A DNA stretch of 64,000 nucleotides from contig JAEMBT020000008.1 in assembly GCA_018873245.2 (NCBI GenBank), forward strand, positions 10,519,172 through 10,583,171, written 5' to 3'. Positions 12,528-25,772 of the stretch are shown piece by piece; the first letter of the stretch is position 1, and each line of letters opens with the position of its first letter. Position numbers and translations under genes: made by a program. The stretch comes from Archegozetes longisetosus (Eukaryota; Arthropoda; Arachnida; Sarcoptiformes; Trhypochthoniidae). The notes beneath the pieces are model-generated. The model ran no database searches, was not told the origin of the DNA, and saw only the letters and a program-made list of their open reading frames with translations.

Positions 12528-12719
12528 AAAAAGCTTTCCCAGCAACATCGGGTATCGCGTGTCACCAACTCCTCTATGATAACCAATTCTTCCCCACTTC
12601 ACACTTTGTATAACATATACATATATCTCGCCCTAAGGAAGGATTTTGTTCTCCTCTCTCAACTATTTTTTTTGGTCATTTTTGCTGCTAGTATAAGATA
12701 CTTATCGCATAAAACATAA
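12528..12719 (+). other. 63-codon open frame with ATG-initiated 47-residue membrane-like peptide, unproven
   Basis: The frame sits in a G+C-elevated patch. An ATG at 12576 gives a 47-residue peptide with a hydrophobic stretch FVLLSQLFFLVIFAASI followed by RYLSHKT, the pattern of a single-pass membrane peptide. The ATG context (CCTCTATGA) lacks a purine at -3, so initiation there would be weak. No homologue is recognised. Two Phe/Tyr-rich frames immediately downstream (12721-12967) look like background. Confidence 0.15.
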
Positions 12720-15700
12720 CATGCTATCGATCTTTTTTCAAGTTTACAATTTTCTTTCCCAAAAGCGACCATTATTTGGTGGCCAATCCGATACTTTTTA
12801 CCATTTTGCCAATCCATTCATCATCCTTTTTCTACAAGTCTTTGATGACGCATATCTTCGTATTGAATACTACTTTCCTAAATATTATACGTTTTTCACT
12901 TAGTTTCCAACTAATTTATCAGTTACGAAGCTACCACTCAATAGATATTAGTACTAAAAAATGTTGATAACATAAAAGAATTGATATTTTATTCAAATAG
13001 AAAGTGTTATTTAGAAAGTATTTGGCGTAGGCACAAGTGAGAACTATGATTTGATTGTTGAGTGATTTTTTGCTTGAGTTGTATATGGAAAACAAGTGTT
13101 CAAATTTGCATGAGCCAGCTTTGTCACAGCGCATAAATAACACAATATATTCTCATTTTATTACATAATATATTAAATGATTAATGTCTTATCAGTGCAT
13201 ATATTATAATACGTTTTATTGTTTATAATTCTAGTAATAAAAAATTTATTTACTTAATGGTCAGTATATATAAAACAAGTCTTAATCGTATAATACATTT
13301 TGATATAATAATAAATATTTAAAGCTTTGCTATCAATATTGATATAATTCTGTTATCGTAGAATGCGTGACACTCTCTTTCTATATCTACTCTTTATATT
13401 ATGTTACACTTAATTGAGCTCTCTATTTAATCAAACTTTATGGCACTTCAATAAATCTGTCCCTCTTTTTTATACGCTAATCACTTTTCTTTTCAGACTC
13501 ATTAATAATAACTAATTGTTTGGCTTTTCTTTTCAGTATCTAGTTTTCACTTATATCCAGAAAGGATGAAGAAGATGATGATTTTTAGCTCATTAGAGCC
13601 TCTTTTATCTGTCTGTAAGTCTGTTTCCAGAAATAGCTTGCCATTCATTATGACTCTGATGAAAGTTATGATTGATTTTAAGCATGACTTCTACAGTATT
13701 TTTACTTTATATATAATAATATTGTTTAGAGAACATTATTGTCATAAAACATATCAATAGTTAAAGCATTGTCGATAGTGTACTAAATATTGACAAATAG
13801 CTATACAATGAGAATAAAAAGAAAGTTATTACAAGTGAAACAATAGATATATTTATGCCGAATGTACATAAAAATTTTATTATCAATTATAAATTATAAT
13901 AATTTTATCTAAAGCCCCAATGGCGGCATATGTAGTCTTCGTTGGCACAAAAGTTATACTACTTTTTATACTAATCAAATATTGCATTCATCTTCACCAT
14001 AAGTGTCAAATATATTCTCTAATAAAACTTATGCTTCACTTAATTCTTTCTATTTTATTATACTTTTGAACGCCTAATCTTTTCTCTACTAGTATTTCAC
14101 GCAATATTGTCCGTGTGAATAGTGATAACAATTTCTTATCTCTTAGTAAATATATTTTACAGTTAAACCTTTTTTACACTGACTGACAATTTTTTACTAA
14201 ACATTTGACAGAAACGTTCTTTCTCACAACCCAATAATCTCCAGAAATATATCTAACCTTAAAATCTCTTCTTCACTCAAACATTTTAATATTTCTCTAT
14301 TCATTCATAATCTACAGCTATCTTAATATCTCTTTCAAAGCTATTTTTGCAGAAATATTTCTCAATTTTCTTAAAACTAGGATTCACTCCTAGTTAGAAA
14401 ATAAACACTTTGTGTTATATTGAAAATACTCCACTATTTCTATTTGGCTGTCATTTAAAACATTTAATGCTCGGTGAGTTATATGTATTTTAAGCTAATA
14501 ATCAAAGTCATATTCTGTCAAAAGGGATATTTAAGCGAAAATTCTCTATTCTTATCGTAAAATGCGATAAATGTTTAACTATAGAGAACATGTATGTGAA
14601 CAGCTCTATAGGATGAATTCGACTAAATTTCAAATTAAACAAATACCAGGGCAAAAGTTAGCGATCAATTTAATTATAACTTTTCAAAACAAACAGTTTT
14701 TATGTTTTACTCGACACTATATGCATTTTTACTATAGGAAATGTACATGCAAACGAAAATTTTAAATTAATTTGATAGCTCTACAGAAGTACAAATGGTC
14801 AAATTTTCCAATGAAGGTTGGGCACAATTTTAATTACAAGTTTGCAGGCCAAGTAGATGTAGCATTTGGTTGAGCAATACGTAAAAAGTGCATATTTATA
14901 TAGAAAAAAATAATTATAATAATAGCTTATTCGGCATAAAAGTTTGTGATACACTCAGAATTGAATGCGCTCAATGCAATTTCCGGTAGAGTTCACACTC
15001 AGGCAAATGCAATTCGGAAATGTATGCCATTGTTTCCCAATACTAGTAGTTCCATATGTGAAATCATATCTATTATGATTTATTGAATATGTCGCCAATA
15101 TTAGTGTTAGACAGACTCACAGTGAACATTGTGTGCCAGCCATGCAAACACACTATCATTTTCTTTTCTCTAACTTTTTTGCTCTGTATCACATTTTGCA
15201 AACAGAGTTGTAGCATGGCATTTTGTTAGTATGAGTCCCTTTTTAAGATCGATACCCGTATCCCTAATCTCTTTTCTCCACTCATCTTTTAGTTCATTTT
15301 TCAATCTCAAATGTAATTATCTGCCAGTCAAATAAATCGTTTAAGAAATAACTGATAATGATTTCATAATCTATTAATCAAAGCCTAAATTATTTTCTCC
15401 CTAATAAAGAAAATAATTTTTATTTACTTATCTTATTTTCAAATCTATTTTCTAAATTCGTATTCAATTTATTAAAATAAAATATCATTTAGACATATCT
15501 AGATCTATATTGGAAATAATTTTCTTGATTTATATACTCTGATAACTAGAATTTCTTACTTTGAATTTCAATAATAGATTATTTTTGTTGACTTATTCCA
15601 GTTTTAAAATTAATTTAAAAACTTAGCATACAATTTATTAATAGAAATAGTTAAGAAATATCTAGATCTTTATTAGATATGATTTTAGATTTATGTGCAT

Positions 15701-18690
15701 TTCTATAATATATGCCAGGAAATGGCACCCAAACGATCAGTTACGCCACTGCAAAATTTCCATTGTTACGGATGACTGAACTTTACTGCTCACTATTGAT
15801 TTTGGTGAGAATATATTATCTAATATATTATTTATGTTCACAAGTTATTAATCGAAACTTTTCATCAGATCTTTGTGTTATTTGTTTATTATTCCCTAAG
15901 TTTCAGTATTGACAACAGTCCGGGAATTCATATAACAAAACAGTGGGCGCACACAAACTTTAATATTGAAACTTTCATTAACGCATAGAAAGATCATTAA
16001 GTTTTCACAGGAGGAAAATATCAATATTTAAGCAAAAAATTCCTATAGTAGTTGTTAGAAGTTTAGTTTTTTTTCACAATTTATTAGTAACTAATGCTTA
16101 TTCTTTAGCTAACATTAAGTAAATTGAAGGTTGAGATAAATGACGCCCTAATATAAAAAATAAGAGTCAAATCTCTGAAATCCATATTAAGCTTAGCTAG
16201 CTAAACTTGATAGAAATCACATTTTTATGGATATGATAATAAAAACGCACATCCTTTTAAATTAATCACTTGATAGCTTAACATAGTTTTCGCCTAGATT
16301 TTAGGCAACCGTTTCTTCTTTGGGCATTCCTTTTAATATTGTACTGCTTCTAATACATTACTTCTAATGTTGTATTTATTTGAATCTTATAAAAACTTTC
16401 GCCTACAATAAAATGTCCACACCCGTTATTGTCTTGTCTTATATAAACGTTTGTAAACATTTATCACATTATTAAATACGTTTTATTAGGTTTTTTTCCC
16501 AAATGTACAAATAAGCAGAAGAGTGAACTATCTCTCTTATAATTTATTTTTATTACTCTTTTAAGCATTACTTAACATCTATAACCAATAGAAAGAGATG
16601 TATAATTAATACTCACCAATAGCAATTCATAATTATATGGATTATAATTCTCTCATTTATTATATTTTATCGTTTCATTCAATCAATAGTAATAATGCTT
16701 TTATTTCTTTTCTTTTGGTTATTTATATATTAAGTCTGTTTCAGATATATATTTATGATATTCTTTTAATGCAATAAAATGAATGTGTCTGTGGCTCTCT
16801 TACTAACTTGTTTTGCTTTATTTTCGACCTAACAAATTATTTATTTCCTTCTGATTTTCCCAAAAACTTGAATCAATTGGTACAAATTGTCTTCAGAGTC
16901 CTCAATTTTTGTCAAAAAATAACTTTTTCATTCATAACAAAGTGTAAGAGTTGAGAAAAAATCAAACTTTTAAGACTAGTAAGAAGGCGAATGAAGATTA
17001 AGCCGTTTGATCAAAGAACAGAATAAGTGATGAGTTTGATGGCGTTCAGTGATCCTGTTTTTCATGCAAACTATTCAATTATTTTTCAAACTGAATATCC
17101 AACCAATTGTCGACATTTAACGATTTCTCACAGCCTTAATAACAATAAAAATGATTAGCAGCACGTTCTCAACAAACAATAATAATAATGAAAAATTGAA
17201 CGATTTTCGGTTGAAAATAAAAATCTTTTCTCTCCAATGGGAGTGAAATCTGATAAGAGGTCCACTGAATATCTTAAAGGCATTTGAACTCTAACCTATG
17301 GCCATGAAGTGATGGGTTGTGATGATATAATGGCACTGTTTTTTTAGATTAGTTTTTTAGGAGAAAATGAGAAAAAGATATTATAAGTTATAAACTTGTT
17401 GAGAAATAGTGAAACCCAAGAATGTAACCAAATATCAGACTCCCTACTGATCGTTCACTCTATCAAACTCTAGCTTTGATTGAACAAAAATTGAGCTCAA
17501 CTTTTGTTACCAAAAATATTTGACTGAAAAATGTTCTCTAAGAAATTTGGTTAATTTTAAGTGTTTCAAATGTGTTAGACTTCACTGTTTTAAGCTAAAC
17601 ATAACAAACTTTTGAAATCAGTTTTCGAGTCAAGTTTCATTTACGTAGAAATAATGGTCAAATATTATTATTTGATGATATATTTAAAAGTACTTTTGGT
17701 TAATTCGGGTTTTTAGTAATGATTAAATGGTCAACTAAAAGAACAAGATAGTTGTACACCATAAAAATATTCACTTATACATTTCTTACAGAAGACCATT
17801 CATTTATATATGTTAGTTCACTGAAGTTTTTTATCCAACTGTGTATTCTTGACATGAGAATATAACAAAAAAGGTGGTTATTTATTAGAAAAACTGTTAT
17901 CATTCTTAAAATAAGTAATTATTCATACATTCAAATGCGAATTTGCTTCAAACTCGAATAGACTATAATTAGCTTGCATTCACTATAAGCTAAATGTTAA
18001 CCTTTAAAATTGAAAGTTTATTTTGTGCAGTCATTGATCTATGAATATTAATAATTTTTAGAACTAATTTTCTCTAGTTTGGTAATATTAGAACATATTT
18101 TCTATTAGGAAATACTTCTAATTTCCTAAACGTAGAGCATGCTAGCTTATAAGGCATTTTTATTAAGACTTATTTTCAAAGCAATGAATCTGAAGGCCAA
18201 AAATGTTTTTTTATTTCCTAACTTATAACCTGAACATGTAATTATTTCTCTTAAGTTTTATGATTATTGCTTTCTTTCTAATGAAATAAGTCTGAGAAAA
18301 ATGATGACAAAATCTCTTAATTCAGTTATAACGCTATGAATTGCACATTAGAGCCAAATGTAATATATTTAGAGAATTGGTTTTTTATAAGAAATTAATA
18401 TTATTTAAGAGTCAAAATACAGATTAATTGATAGATAAAAACTTCTTAACAGGCTAAATAAAAATTTCAAATAAATTTTATTCAAACAAAATTATTAAAT
18501 ATCCTTGAAAATAGGTTTTTATTATTTACGTTAAGCATGAGTTTTCTTAATCTTATCGCTCGTCATCAACATATTTCATATTTTCATAAATAAGAGAAAC
18601 ATCTAGACGACAAAAATATGATCACAATCCCGATAACGGCTACAATCCAAATAACATGTGTACAATCAATTTCATTTTTAATATCAGTTC
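12720..18690. other. A+T-rich noncoding stretch, nothing recognised
   Basis: Nearly 6 kb with only short Phe/Ile/Tyr-rich open frames (for example near 13.0, 13.6, 14.6 and 15.7 kb) that match background composition. An imperfect palindrome around TTAGCTAGCTAA lies near 16193-16204. No microsatellite longer than about 20 bp was seen, which makes this the quietest part of the window. Confidence 0.55.
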
Positions 18691-18697
18691 ATGAATG

Positions 18698-18730
18698 CAG
18701 TGCAACCTCTTTACGAATATCGATTTATTT
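18698..18730 (+). mobile_element. Degenerate pogo/Tigger-like terminus (copy A)
   Basis: CAGTGCAACCTCTTTACGAA followed by TATCGATTTA matches the left-end pattern CAGTnnAACCTC...TATAACGAA seen at four other places in the window. The base pair before CAGT is TG rather than the TA expected for a Tc1/mariner target duplication. No right end was found, so this is a fragment at best. Confidence 0.35.
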
Positions 18731-19165
18731 ACAGTTAAATAACTCACTATAGTTTATCAAATGACGATATTTCAATGATAATGCTAGTCAGCTTTCTGAA
18801 TATGTCTCATATCAAATTTGATCTCTTACGAAGTCATACATTAAGCGATTGTTCAGATTAAGCCATGATTTGTGCGCACATACTAAGTTTTTAATCCCCT
18901 GAAATCAATTGACACAACGCACGGAATCACAACCTACTAAATTTACATCAAGTTTATTCATTATTTTAACGACACAATACTGATCGGTAAAAATGATAGT
19001 ATCTTTACCTACAACCATGGCTGTAGAAATACTGACAAATGACTCAAAAACTCAATGATTATTTGAATATTTCACAGCCAACTTTTTCAGAAGTATGGGA
19101 CCTAACCCGACCTAAGAACAGTAGTTTATCGTTTTCAATAAAAAGTGTCGGTTGACAGTTGAAAT
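18731..19165. other. Unassigned stretch after copy A
   Basis: No gene or repeat is recognised. The patch at 18860-19100 is slightly G+C-richer but contains stops in all frames. Confidence 0.45.
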
Positions 19166-19168
19166 ATG

Positions 19169-19346
19169 CTATGAATTTTCGAGTTTCAAATTCAAATAAG
19201 TTATCTTGAAATTAGATCTAGCTAGAAGCATTGCATCTCCGCTTCTAATAGGCTTTACTTTGATTGGCTGACTGCTAAATGCATAGTCCGTCAATTCAAA
19301 CGCTACTAAAACTACCTCCAGCTTAACTCTTTCTACGATTGCTTGT
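19169..19346 (-). other. Candidate terminal coding exon (minus strand)
   Basis: On the minus strand a near-ideal 3' splice site, a long pyrimidine run ending CACCCGCCCCTCAG, is followed at 19346 by a frame of 58 codons (phase 1) ending in TAG at 19169. It includes ERVKLEVVLVAFELTDYAF and later SGDAMLLARSNFK. Hydrophobic and charged residues alternate as in beta-strands, and G+C is well above background. Donor-like GTAGTT and GTAAAG lie inside, so a shorter internal exon is possible. No family is recognised. This is one of the better coding leads. Confidence 0.27.
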
Positions 19347-19349
19347 CTG

Positions 19350-20815
19350 AGGGGCGGGTGTGAAAAGAATTCATTATTTTATAGCTAGTTTTGTCGTAAA
19401 GATATCTATCGTTTTTTCTATCGATATGAAAATATGACTAAAAAATGCATAAGTAATCAAATAATTGAAAATTGTTTTAAGTGACAGCTTAGAAAAGAGC
19501 ATAACTATGAAAAAGATATATGTGTTAAGTGAAAACTTGAATAGTGCATCACTTAATCTATTTTTGATTTATTAGTTTTTCAACTCAATGCTAAACTTTA
19601 TTTACCAAATAGAAAATGTCTATTTTAAGTGTCTACTGACACATCATTGTATTCAAATTCAAAGATAATATGAGTCTAACTAAAAGCTACAATAATAGGT
19701 TGAAGAAATTTCCATTTTTTGTTGTAATAAAAGGCACACTAATGTTATTATTCTTGTGGTTCATTTCTCAATAATAGTTACCACTGAATACGTAATAATA
19801 GTTCGTTTTATTTGAAGCCAACACCGCTAAGATTGAAGGTTTTTGGCAATTATTGTCACCATTTGGACTCTAAATAGCATAATAAATATATGGTTATTTG
19901 AGAAAATCCATTTCTATCTGATTCTAATGCTTTAAAAACTTTTATATTTACTTTATTTTCAGCTAAGTATCCACTAATCAAAGAGGTAGTCAGTAATAAA
20001 CGCGATAAGTTCATAGTTAGCTTGAATGTTAATAACGTTTTTTGCGATAAAAATCTAGTTATGAATAAGTTAAAGCTTTATAAGACTCAGTTTTAACCTC
20101 ATTAATATACTGTTTAATAGTCTTAAATACTAATGAGTGATAAAGTATTTAAATTAACAACGATTAGCTTTTATAAATTAGACGCTCATAACAATACTTA
20201 ATCACTATCAATATGTGAAATATAAGTTCTTTGAACTTGTGAAAAAAATCTTCTAAACACAATATACATTATTGAGATAATTCATAAAATAGTAAATTAT
20301 TAGTCGTTAAAATGTTTTTTACACTAATTTTAGGTGTGCTTCAATATATTAAAAGCTTAAGAAATAAATAATTTTATTTGTATTTTATGTGTTCAACAAT
20401 AAAAATGCAATAAAAGAGGTTTTCTTTAAGTTATGTTTTCCTTTTTATTGTTTCAAATAAATAAGTGATAGTAAGAAAATATGCAAAATTTGCAGAAAAG
20501 TTCACGCTGTGTGCGATACTAAATTTGCTCAATATGGTCTTTGGTATTTGGTTCGTAAGTTAATTAAGTTTTCGGCTAAAATGAGAAAACTAGAAATTTC
20601 TTATTATTCCTATAAGAGACGAAAATCGTGCTCATTAAGCATAACAATAGAGCGTAAATTGAAGACTGGAGGGGTCAAATAGAAAGTGAGAAAAAGGTTT
20701 TAGAATATAGAAAAGTAAAGTCAAGTTTGATTAACTGGTACTTAGAGGAGAAGAGTTAAGAAATATTAGAATAATAATTGTAAATATGAAAAGAATGAAG
20801 TGAAGAGAAATTGAT
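19350..20815. other. A+T-rich noncoding stretch
   Basis: No gene is recognised. GGGGCGGG at 19351-19358 looks like a GC box on the plus strand but is better explained as the pyrimidine tract of the minus-strand acceptor just described. Confidence 0.5.
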
Positions 20816-20820
20816 TAAGA

Positions 20821-20939
20821 AGCTAGATAGACTAGAGAGCTAGATAGACTAGAGAGCTAGATAGACTAGAGAGCTAGATAGACTAGAGAGCTAGATACAC
20901 TAAAGAGCTAGATACACTAAAGAGCTAGATACATCAAAA
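20821..20939. repeat. 17-bp tandem repeat, about 7 copies in two variants
   Basis: Four copies of AGCTAGATAGACTAGAG are followed by two of AGCTAGATACACTAAAG and a truncated seventh. The variants are arranged in blocks, not mixed, which fits stepwise expansion from one end. Confidence 0.95.
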
Positions 20940-21222
20940 AATAGATACATTATTCCCTGCTATTTGGGCCGAAAGTAAAATCCTCTTAAATAATAAAAAT
21001 GCTTTTTTGCATTAACTTTTATTATGATGAATCACTAGTTGGCTTATAATTCCTCCACCAATAACAGTAAGCATTAAAAGCCTAAGAATAAGAAGAATGA
21101 AAAACCCAATGTCTGAGGAATTCTTATTCAGTGGCCTTTTGAGTAAGTTGTGTATGAATAGAAATGATTATTCGGAAGAAGGGCATAAATGATAGCAACG
21201 AATAAGTAAATTTAAGTCATAA

Positions 21223-21474
21223 TTGCGAATGGCAAGATTACACGATGACAGTAGGACATTAGCATTTAATTGTAAAGTTAAGTGTTATTTCTCTACAAAC
21301 ACTTCTTCGGGAGGCATTTCTTATACTCATGTGATGATTGATAGTGACATCACTCTAAGTGATGGTCTTGTTTCCAAGAATCATATTTGCATGCTAATCC
21401 TCGAGAATAAATTATTGTCAAACCGTGTTTTCATAGTTTATATAGATTTTCGGGTGGAGTCAACGTTTTTCTGA
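21223..21474 (+). other. 83-codon open frame with balanced composition, unproven
   Basis: The frame begins straight after a TAA, with ATG as its third codon (21229) and a stop at 21472. It includes SYTHVMIDSDITLSDGLVS and few of the Lys/Asn/Ile runs typical of chance frames here. There is no acceptor at the start and no recognised family. About eight stop-free runs this long are expected by chance in the window. Confidence 0.15.
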
Positions 21475-21479
21475 ATATA

Positions 21480-24400
21480 TAATTTTACACATTATTTATA
21501 GGATTTTCGCAGCTTTTTTACTCAATTTACCTAAATCAATTTTCACTTGCAACAACTGATACCAACTTTACAAGTCTCATATCAATTTGATCATTGATTC
21601 GGTATTAATGTTTCAAAATTGATTCCCTATACGTTAAGAGCAGTTATTCAACTTCTTCAACTATTATAGCGTCTTATCTATTGATAGATACATTAACTTA
21701 AATGTAAATTAATAGAAGTTTATTGTGTTATGCTAGATATAAATAAATGAAATTATTTATGCACAAAGACAAATTAAAGTTAGTTATGACTAAACAAAAA
21801 AAGAATAAAACTATTAATCATAGCAATTAAGTTAATTATACATATACAATGTAAATGCATCAATTTATCATTAGAACTAAATTAGTTATTGTGATTATAT
21901 TCGTATTAATTATTTATCTTCTTAAAACAATAGCTATCGAGTAATTGATTAATTTAGAAGTTTTTCGTTCTTAAATGCATTAAACACTCATTATTGTTCT
22001 TAGTTTGGTTTTTATGCTAACTATCAGATAGAAAGTGTTTGGTGTCAAGTCTAACGTTCATTAAACTTAATCAAACGTTCAAATTTTCAACTTATCTATT
22101 TATGAGTCTATTTTAGGCAATAGGAAATCAACTATTTCTTTTTCAAACAAATATTTATCTGAAACTTAGAGATTAATATTTTTTGCATGATTAGGGTAAA
22201 TATTACAAAAGTTTTATTTTCATTGATCGCTCTCTGACCACATAGATTGTAACCGAACTTATACTACATAAACTTAACATAAGATCAATAAAAGTTGACA
22301 AAAGAAAACATGTAAATGAAAGCTTACTCTTATTGGAGAGGACTTGAACCAAACGAAAAAAAGCTTAATGCTGTTTTGATGAGGCCATCAAAAAAGCACT
22401 TGCTTTTATACGGAATATTAAAATATTGAGTTTAGACTTTTTTTCAAATATTCAAATTTCCGTCAAAAAGAGAATATATGTTTCCGAAAGAAACAAAACT
22501 TTTTTCGATATACAGTTGAAGAGAAAAAAAAAACATTATTTTTCCAGCTGTTCATTAGGTTATTATCCGAACAAATAATAGTAATTACTCTAAACTTTAA
22601 TTATAACCCATTTATTAAGTCCAGTAATTATGTCAAAAATATAGACTTTTTCTCACATATGAAATCAAAGTCAAAGCCATAAGAAAGAGAGTGACATGTT
22701 AAGTGATCTTTAATGCGATTCAAGGAACTTTCAGTCCATATCTGAGTAAGTTGAAGTTTAAAATTTCGATCTATACTCAGCATTTGTTGAGAGAGAGAGA
22801 GAGAGAGAGAGAAAGAAGGAGAAAGAGAGAGACATTTAGTTAGATGTTTTTATATGAAGGAAAGATGCTTTATTAAAATGTTGGTTCAAATCTAGTGAAT
22901 AAAGAAAGGGATGTAAGTGAACGTTGTTTTGTTAGTTGTTTGTCCTAGTAATTTAAATCGCATTAGACTTTACTTATAATATAAGTCTCTCAATAGTGAT
23001 CGATGGTACACTTATATCCCTTTGAACGATCGCGTACTTCCATCCCGAGCTACCCAATTGATTGCCAAATAATATTTGTCTTCTCAAGTCTTTCCCATAT
23101 ACTTTCTATTATCTTGACTTTTGTTTATTTGATCTAACTTTTCTCTTTTTTGGCTTCTAACGCTTGTCTCAAGTCAACAATCGCATCAAAGGTAAGCACA
23201 AAAAATATCTTTTGTCTAATTTGTTACCCGTATGAATAATACCCTTAAAGAAATCACTTCTGATAATAGCTTTCACTTTCTAATAAAGGTTTTTTATTGA
23301 AATTTCATATTAAATAGAAAAGCTATCTCACATTCAATAGTTCAATACTTTAGTGAACAAATTATTGAAAATTACTAATCCTTCGGTTTAATTACAAGTA
23401 CAGAAATATTGTAACTTAAATTCTCGATAATTTCAAGAAATACCAAGTCTTAAAACATAGTTTTCTAAGACAAAAGTGAGAAAAGTAGCGAAAAAGGTTT
23501 TCTCAGAGACAATTTTTTAGATATAATTCAATATTACTATTAGCAAAAGTACTAATTTGGGCAAAAAAAATAGTTAAAAAATAGTTAAGAAAGCAGCGAA
23601 AAAGTAGAGAAAGTAATTTGGCACGTGAGAAAATAGGAGCATAAAATTGATAGTCAAGTTTGGTTAGTAATTTTAATAGTAGTTTTATTTTCTCATTCAG
23701 CAAACTCTCAACACTTCAATGAACGTTAGCTCTGACACACATGGATCCCTATTTTAATGTTTTCGCTTAGACTAACGTCTAAATCTAAACAAGGTATCAC
23801 TTCTTTAGATCAGCTTCCATCGTGTTTGAGGTCAGAGAACTTGAAAATATATCTTTAAAACTGTAGTAATGTTTAATATTTCGAGAAATACTTCACCTAA
23901 AATACTTTCATATTTAACTCGTTGAGCGCTTAAAAATGTTTCGCAACATATCTATTCTTTAGATACAAAGCATTCCTAATGTCTGATAATAAGTAATAAG
24001 ACTTAAAGTTGTCAAAAGAAATATTTTCACACGTTAGATCTGAGACAAGAAATTTAGGGAAGGAAAACGATTTTTGGTATTATTTAGTTCGACTATTTCT
24101 CATTTAGAGGCGTTGCGAAGTAAAATAAAACGTTTTTTTGATAGTGTTTAAGAATAAGTGAAAGTGATATTATTTTTCAGCTATTGTATTCGTATGTGAT
24201 TGCGTGACAAACCAATTGTTTTGTTTATTATCTCTCGGTATATAAGCGCGTCATTTTTCTAGAATGCATCCCTATTTTCTGTATTCGGACAAAATTATGA
24301 TAAATTATCCTATCTTTTTATTTTTACATAACTTTCCTTTTCTTTATTATTCAATTATTGACAGCAAAACATTCATATTTCATTTTGAAACATTTTTCAA

Positions 24401-24480
24401 TTTTACTTTTTATGAGTTTTTCTTTTTGCTTATGAACTCCTTTTCAAATTATTTATTGCCCGTTAATTGCATCCCATTTT
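21480..24480. other. A+T-rich noncoding stretch
   Basis: No gene is recognised. It contains the GA tract at 22789. Short frames near 23.5 and 24.3 kb are Phe/Leu/Ile-rich and look like background. A possible minus-strand poly(A) signal (AATAAA, seen as TTTATT) lies near 24453. Confidence 0.5.
22789..22833. repeat. GA-rich microsatellite, interrupted
   Basis: A pure (GA)12 tract at 22789-22812 continues as an impure purine run (GAAAGAAGGAGAAAGAGAGAG class) to 22833. Confidence 0.95.
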
Positions 24481-24742
24481 CATAAGATTATAATTTGAAT
24501 ATTTCTTGTATATAGTTAAACCTTTTTTTTCGATAAATTGTGCAATTTTTGATTTTTAATATGCGTCAAATATTTTAACATTTCATTGTTAGAAAAATAG
24601 CAGAACAGTAGGAAACTTATGGCAAGTTTTTGAATAATCGAAATTAAACTTTCTAAAGATTGATCACTTCCGACGAGCGAAGCGAGAATACTAACCGAAA
24701 ACAGAGTCTTTATTAGAGATATTGTTTCCATCAGTGACAGCC

Positions 24743-24820
24743 TTAGATATTAGCGGCATTTGACTCAAACTTCATTAGAGCCTCACGGATGGCCTCCACC
24801 CATGAATTGGTGGGCAAAAC
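24743..24820 (-). other. Candidate C-terminal exon, PH-domain-helix-like
   Basis: A 25-codon minus-strand frame ending in TAA reads VLPTN then SWVEAIREALMKFES then NAANI. Known PH domains end in an alpha helix with an invariant Trp followed by small and hydrophobic residues (W-x-x-A-I-x-x-A), which this matches. That is a family pattern, not a database hit. The frame has an in-frame TGA just upstream, so an intron must end at about 24820; the available AG (AGTGAAAAG) lacks a good pyrimidine tract. A short frame with ATG at 24731 follows but is probably 3' untranslated sequence. No upstream PH-domain exon was found. Confidence 0.25.
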
Positions 24821-24982
24821 TTTTCACTAACAATCTTTTTTAGATACAAGCTAAGTCTCCGAATAGTAAACACGAAATTTCGATTTAGCTGAATCTCCTT
24901 CTAAGTCCTTTCATTTAGACCCAAATCAATTTTTCAACTGTTCTGAAATTAACACATTTTCAAAAAGTTGAAAAATTCAATG

Positions 24983-25066
24983 ATAACAAAATTGAACTAA
25001 ACAAAGTTTGATATAACGAACTTCACTCCCTGGCAGTCAAGTTGACCATAAAAAGGTTTGGCTGTA
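24983..25066 (-). mobile_element. Degenerate pogo/Tigger-like right end (copy B)
   Basis: ATAACAAAATTGAACTAAAC and then GATATAACGAACTTC lead into a terminus ending AAGGTTTGGCTG at 25064, directly followed by TA. Read on the minus strand the end is CAGCCAAACCTT, the same pattern as the other copies, and the TA fits Tc1/mariner-superfamily insertion. No matching left end is evident. Confidence 0.4.
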
Positions 25067-25772
25067 GTTTTCTAGGCTTAAAATGATCGGCAAATGGTAT
25101 AAACTTAAAAATCAAGCTAAATATAGAGCATGGTACGATTTAATGGACACTAACACCTAATACTATATGTTTATTTGGTGTTGTATTTTTTATCTCTAGC
25201 TTATTTTCACCGTATTTTTCAGAACTACTATGTGACCAACTTCGTATTAGCTTTCCCACAATTGCCATAACTTTTTTAAAGTGTCTTTCAATCTATTCCG
25301 AAGTGTGAGTCCAAAAATTGAAGTCTATTTTATATTTTTTTAATGGATTTTTGAAATCGTGTTCAAAAATAAAAGCTCAAAAGAAATATATGTTTAGTAC
25401 ACGGAATATGTCATACTAGTCATACGAATTTTCTAGCCCTTTAGATATTAGATCAAATTTATTCAATTGAATATTAAATCGAAACCTATGCTTTTTTATG
25501 AAAGCAATTTTATGAGCATTCATTCGTTTAAATGTATGAAGAATCGTTCAATAACTGTAAATTTATTCATAGTAAAAGATTTATTAAATCTTAATAAGAC
25601 CAGTACTGAGACCAATATTTATCAAGATTTTTATGACAGTTTTTATAAGTTATAACTAGTATCGCAAAATCGTGAAATGACTAGAAAGTAAGTAATAACC
25701 AAAAATTTTGAGTTAAGCTTAAAATAAAAGATCTTAATTTTCATCAAAAAAAAACAACCAGAAAATCTACGA

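Noticed and set aside
19351..19358. GGGGCGGG as an Sp1/GC-box promoter element
   Set aside because: It is isolated, and is explained as part of the minus-strand pyrimidine tract before a CAG.
22335..22350. GGTTCAAGTCC-like tRNA B box on the minus strand
   Set aside because: The flanking T-stem does not pair and no A box or acceptor stem is present at the right distance.
22881..22895. GGTTCAAATCTAG, tRNA B-box-like
   Set aside because: The T-stem does not pair and there is no cloverleaf.
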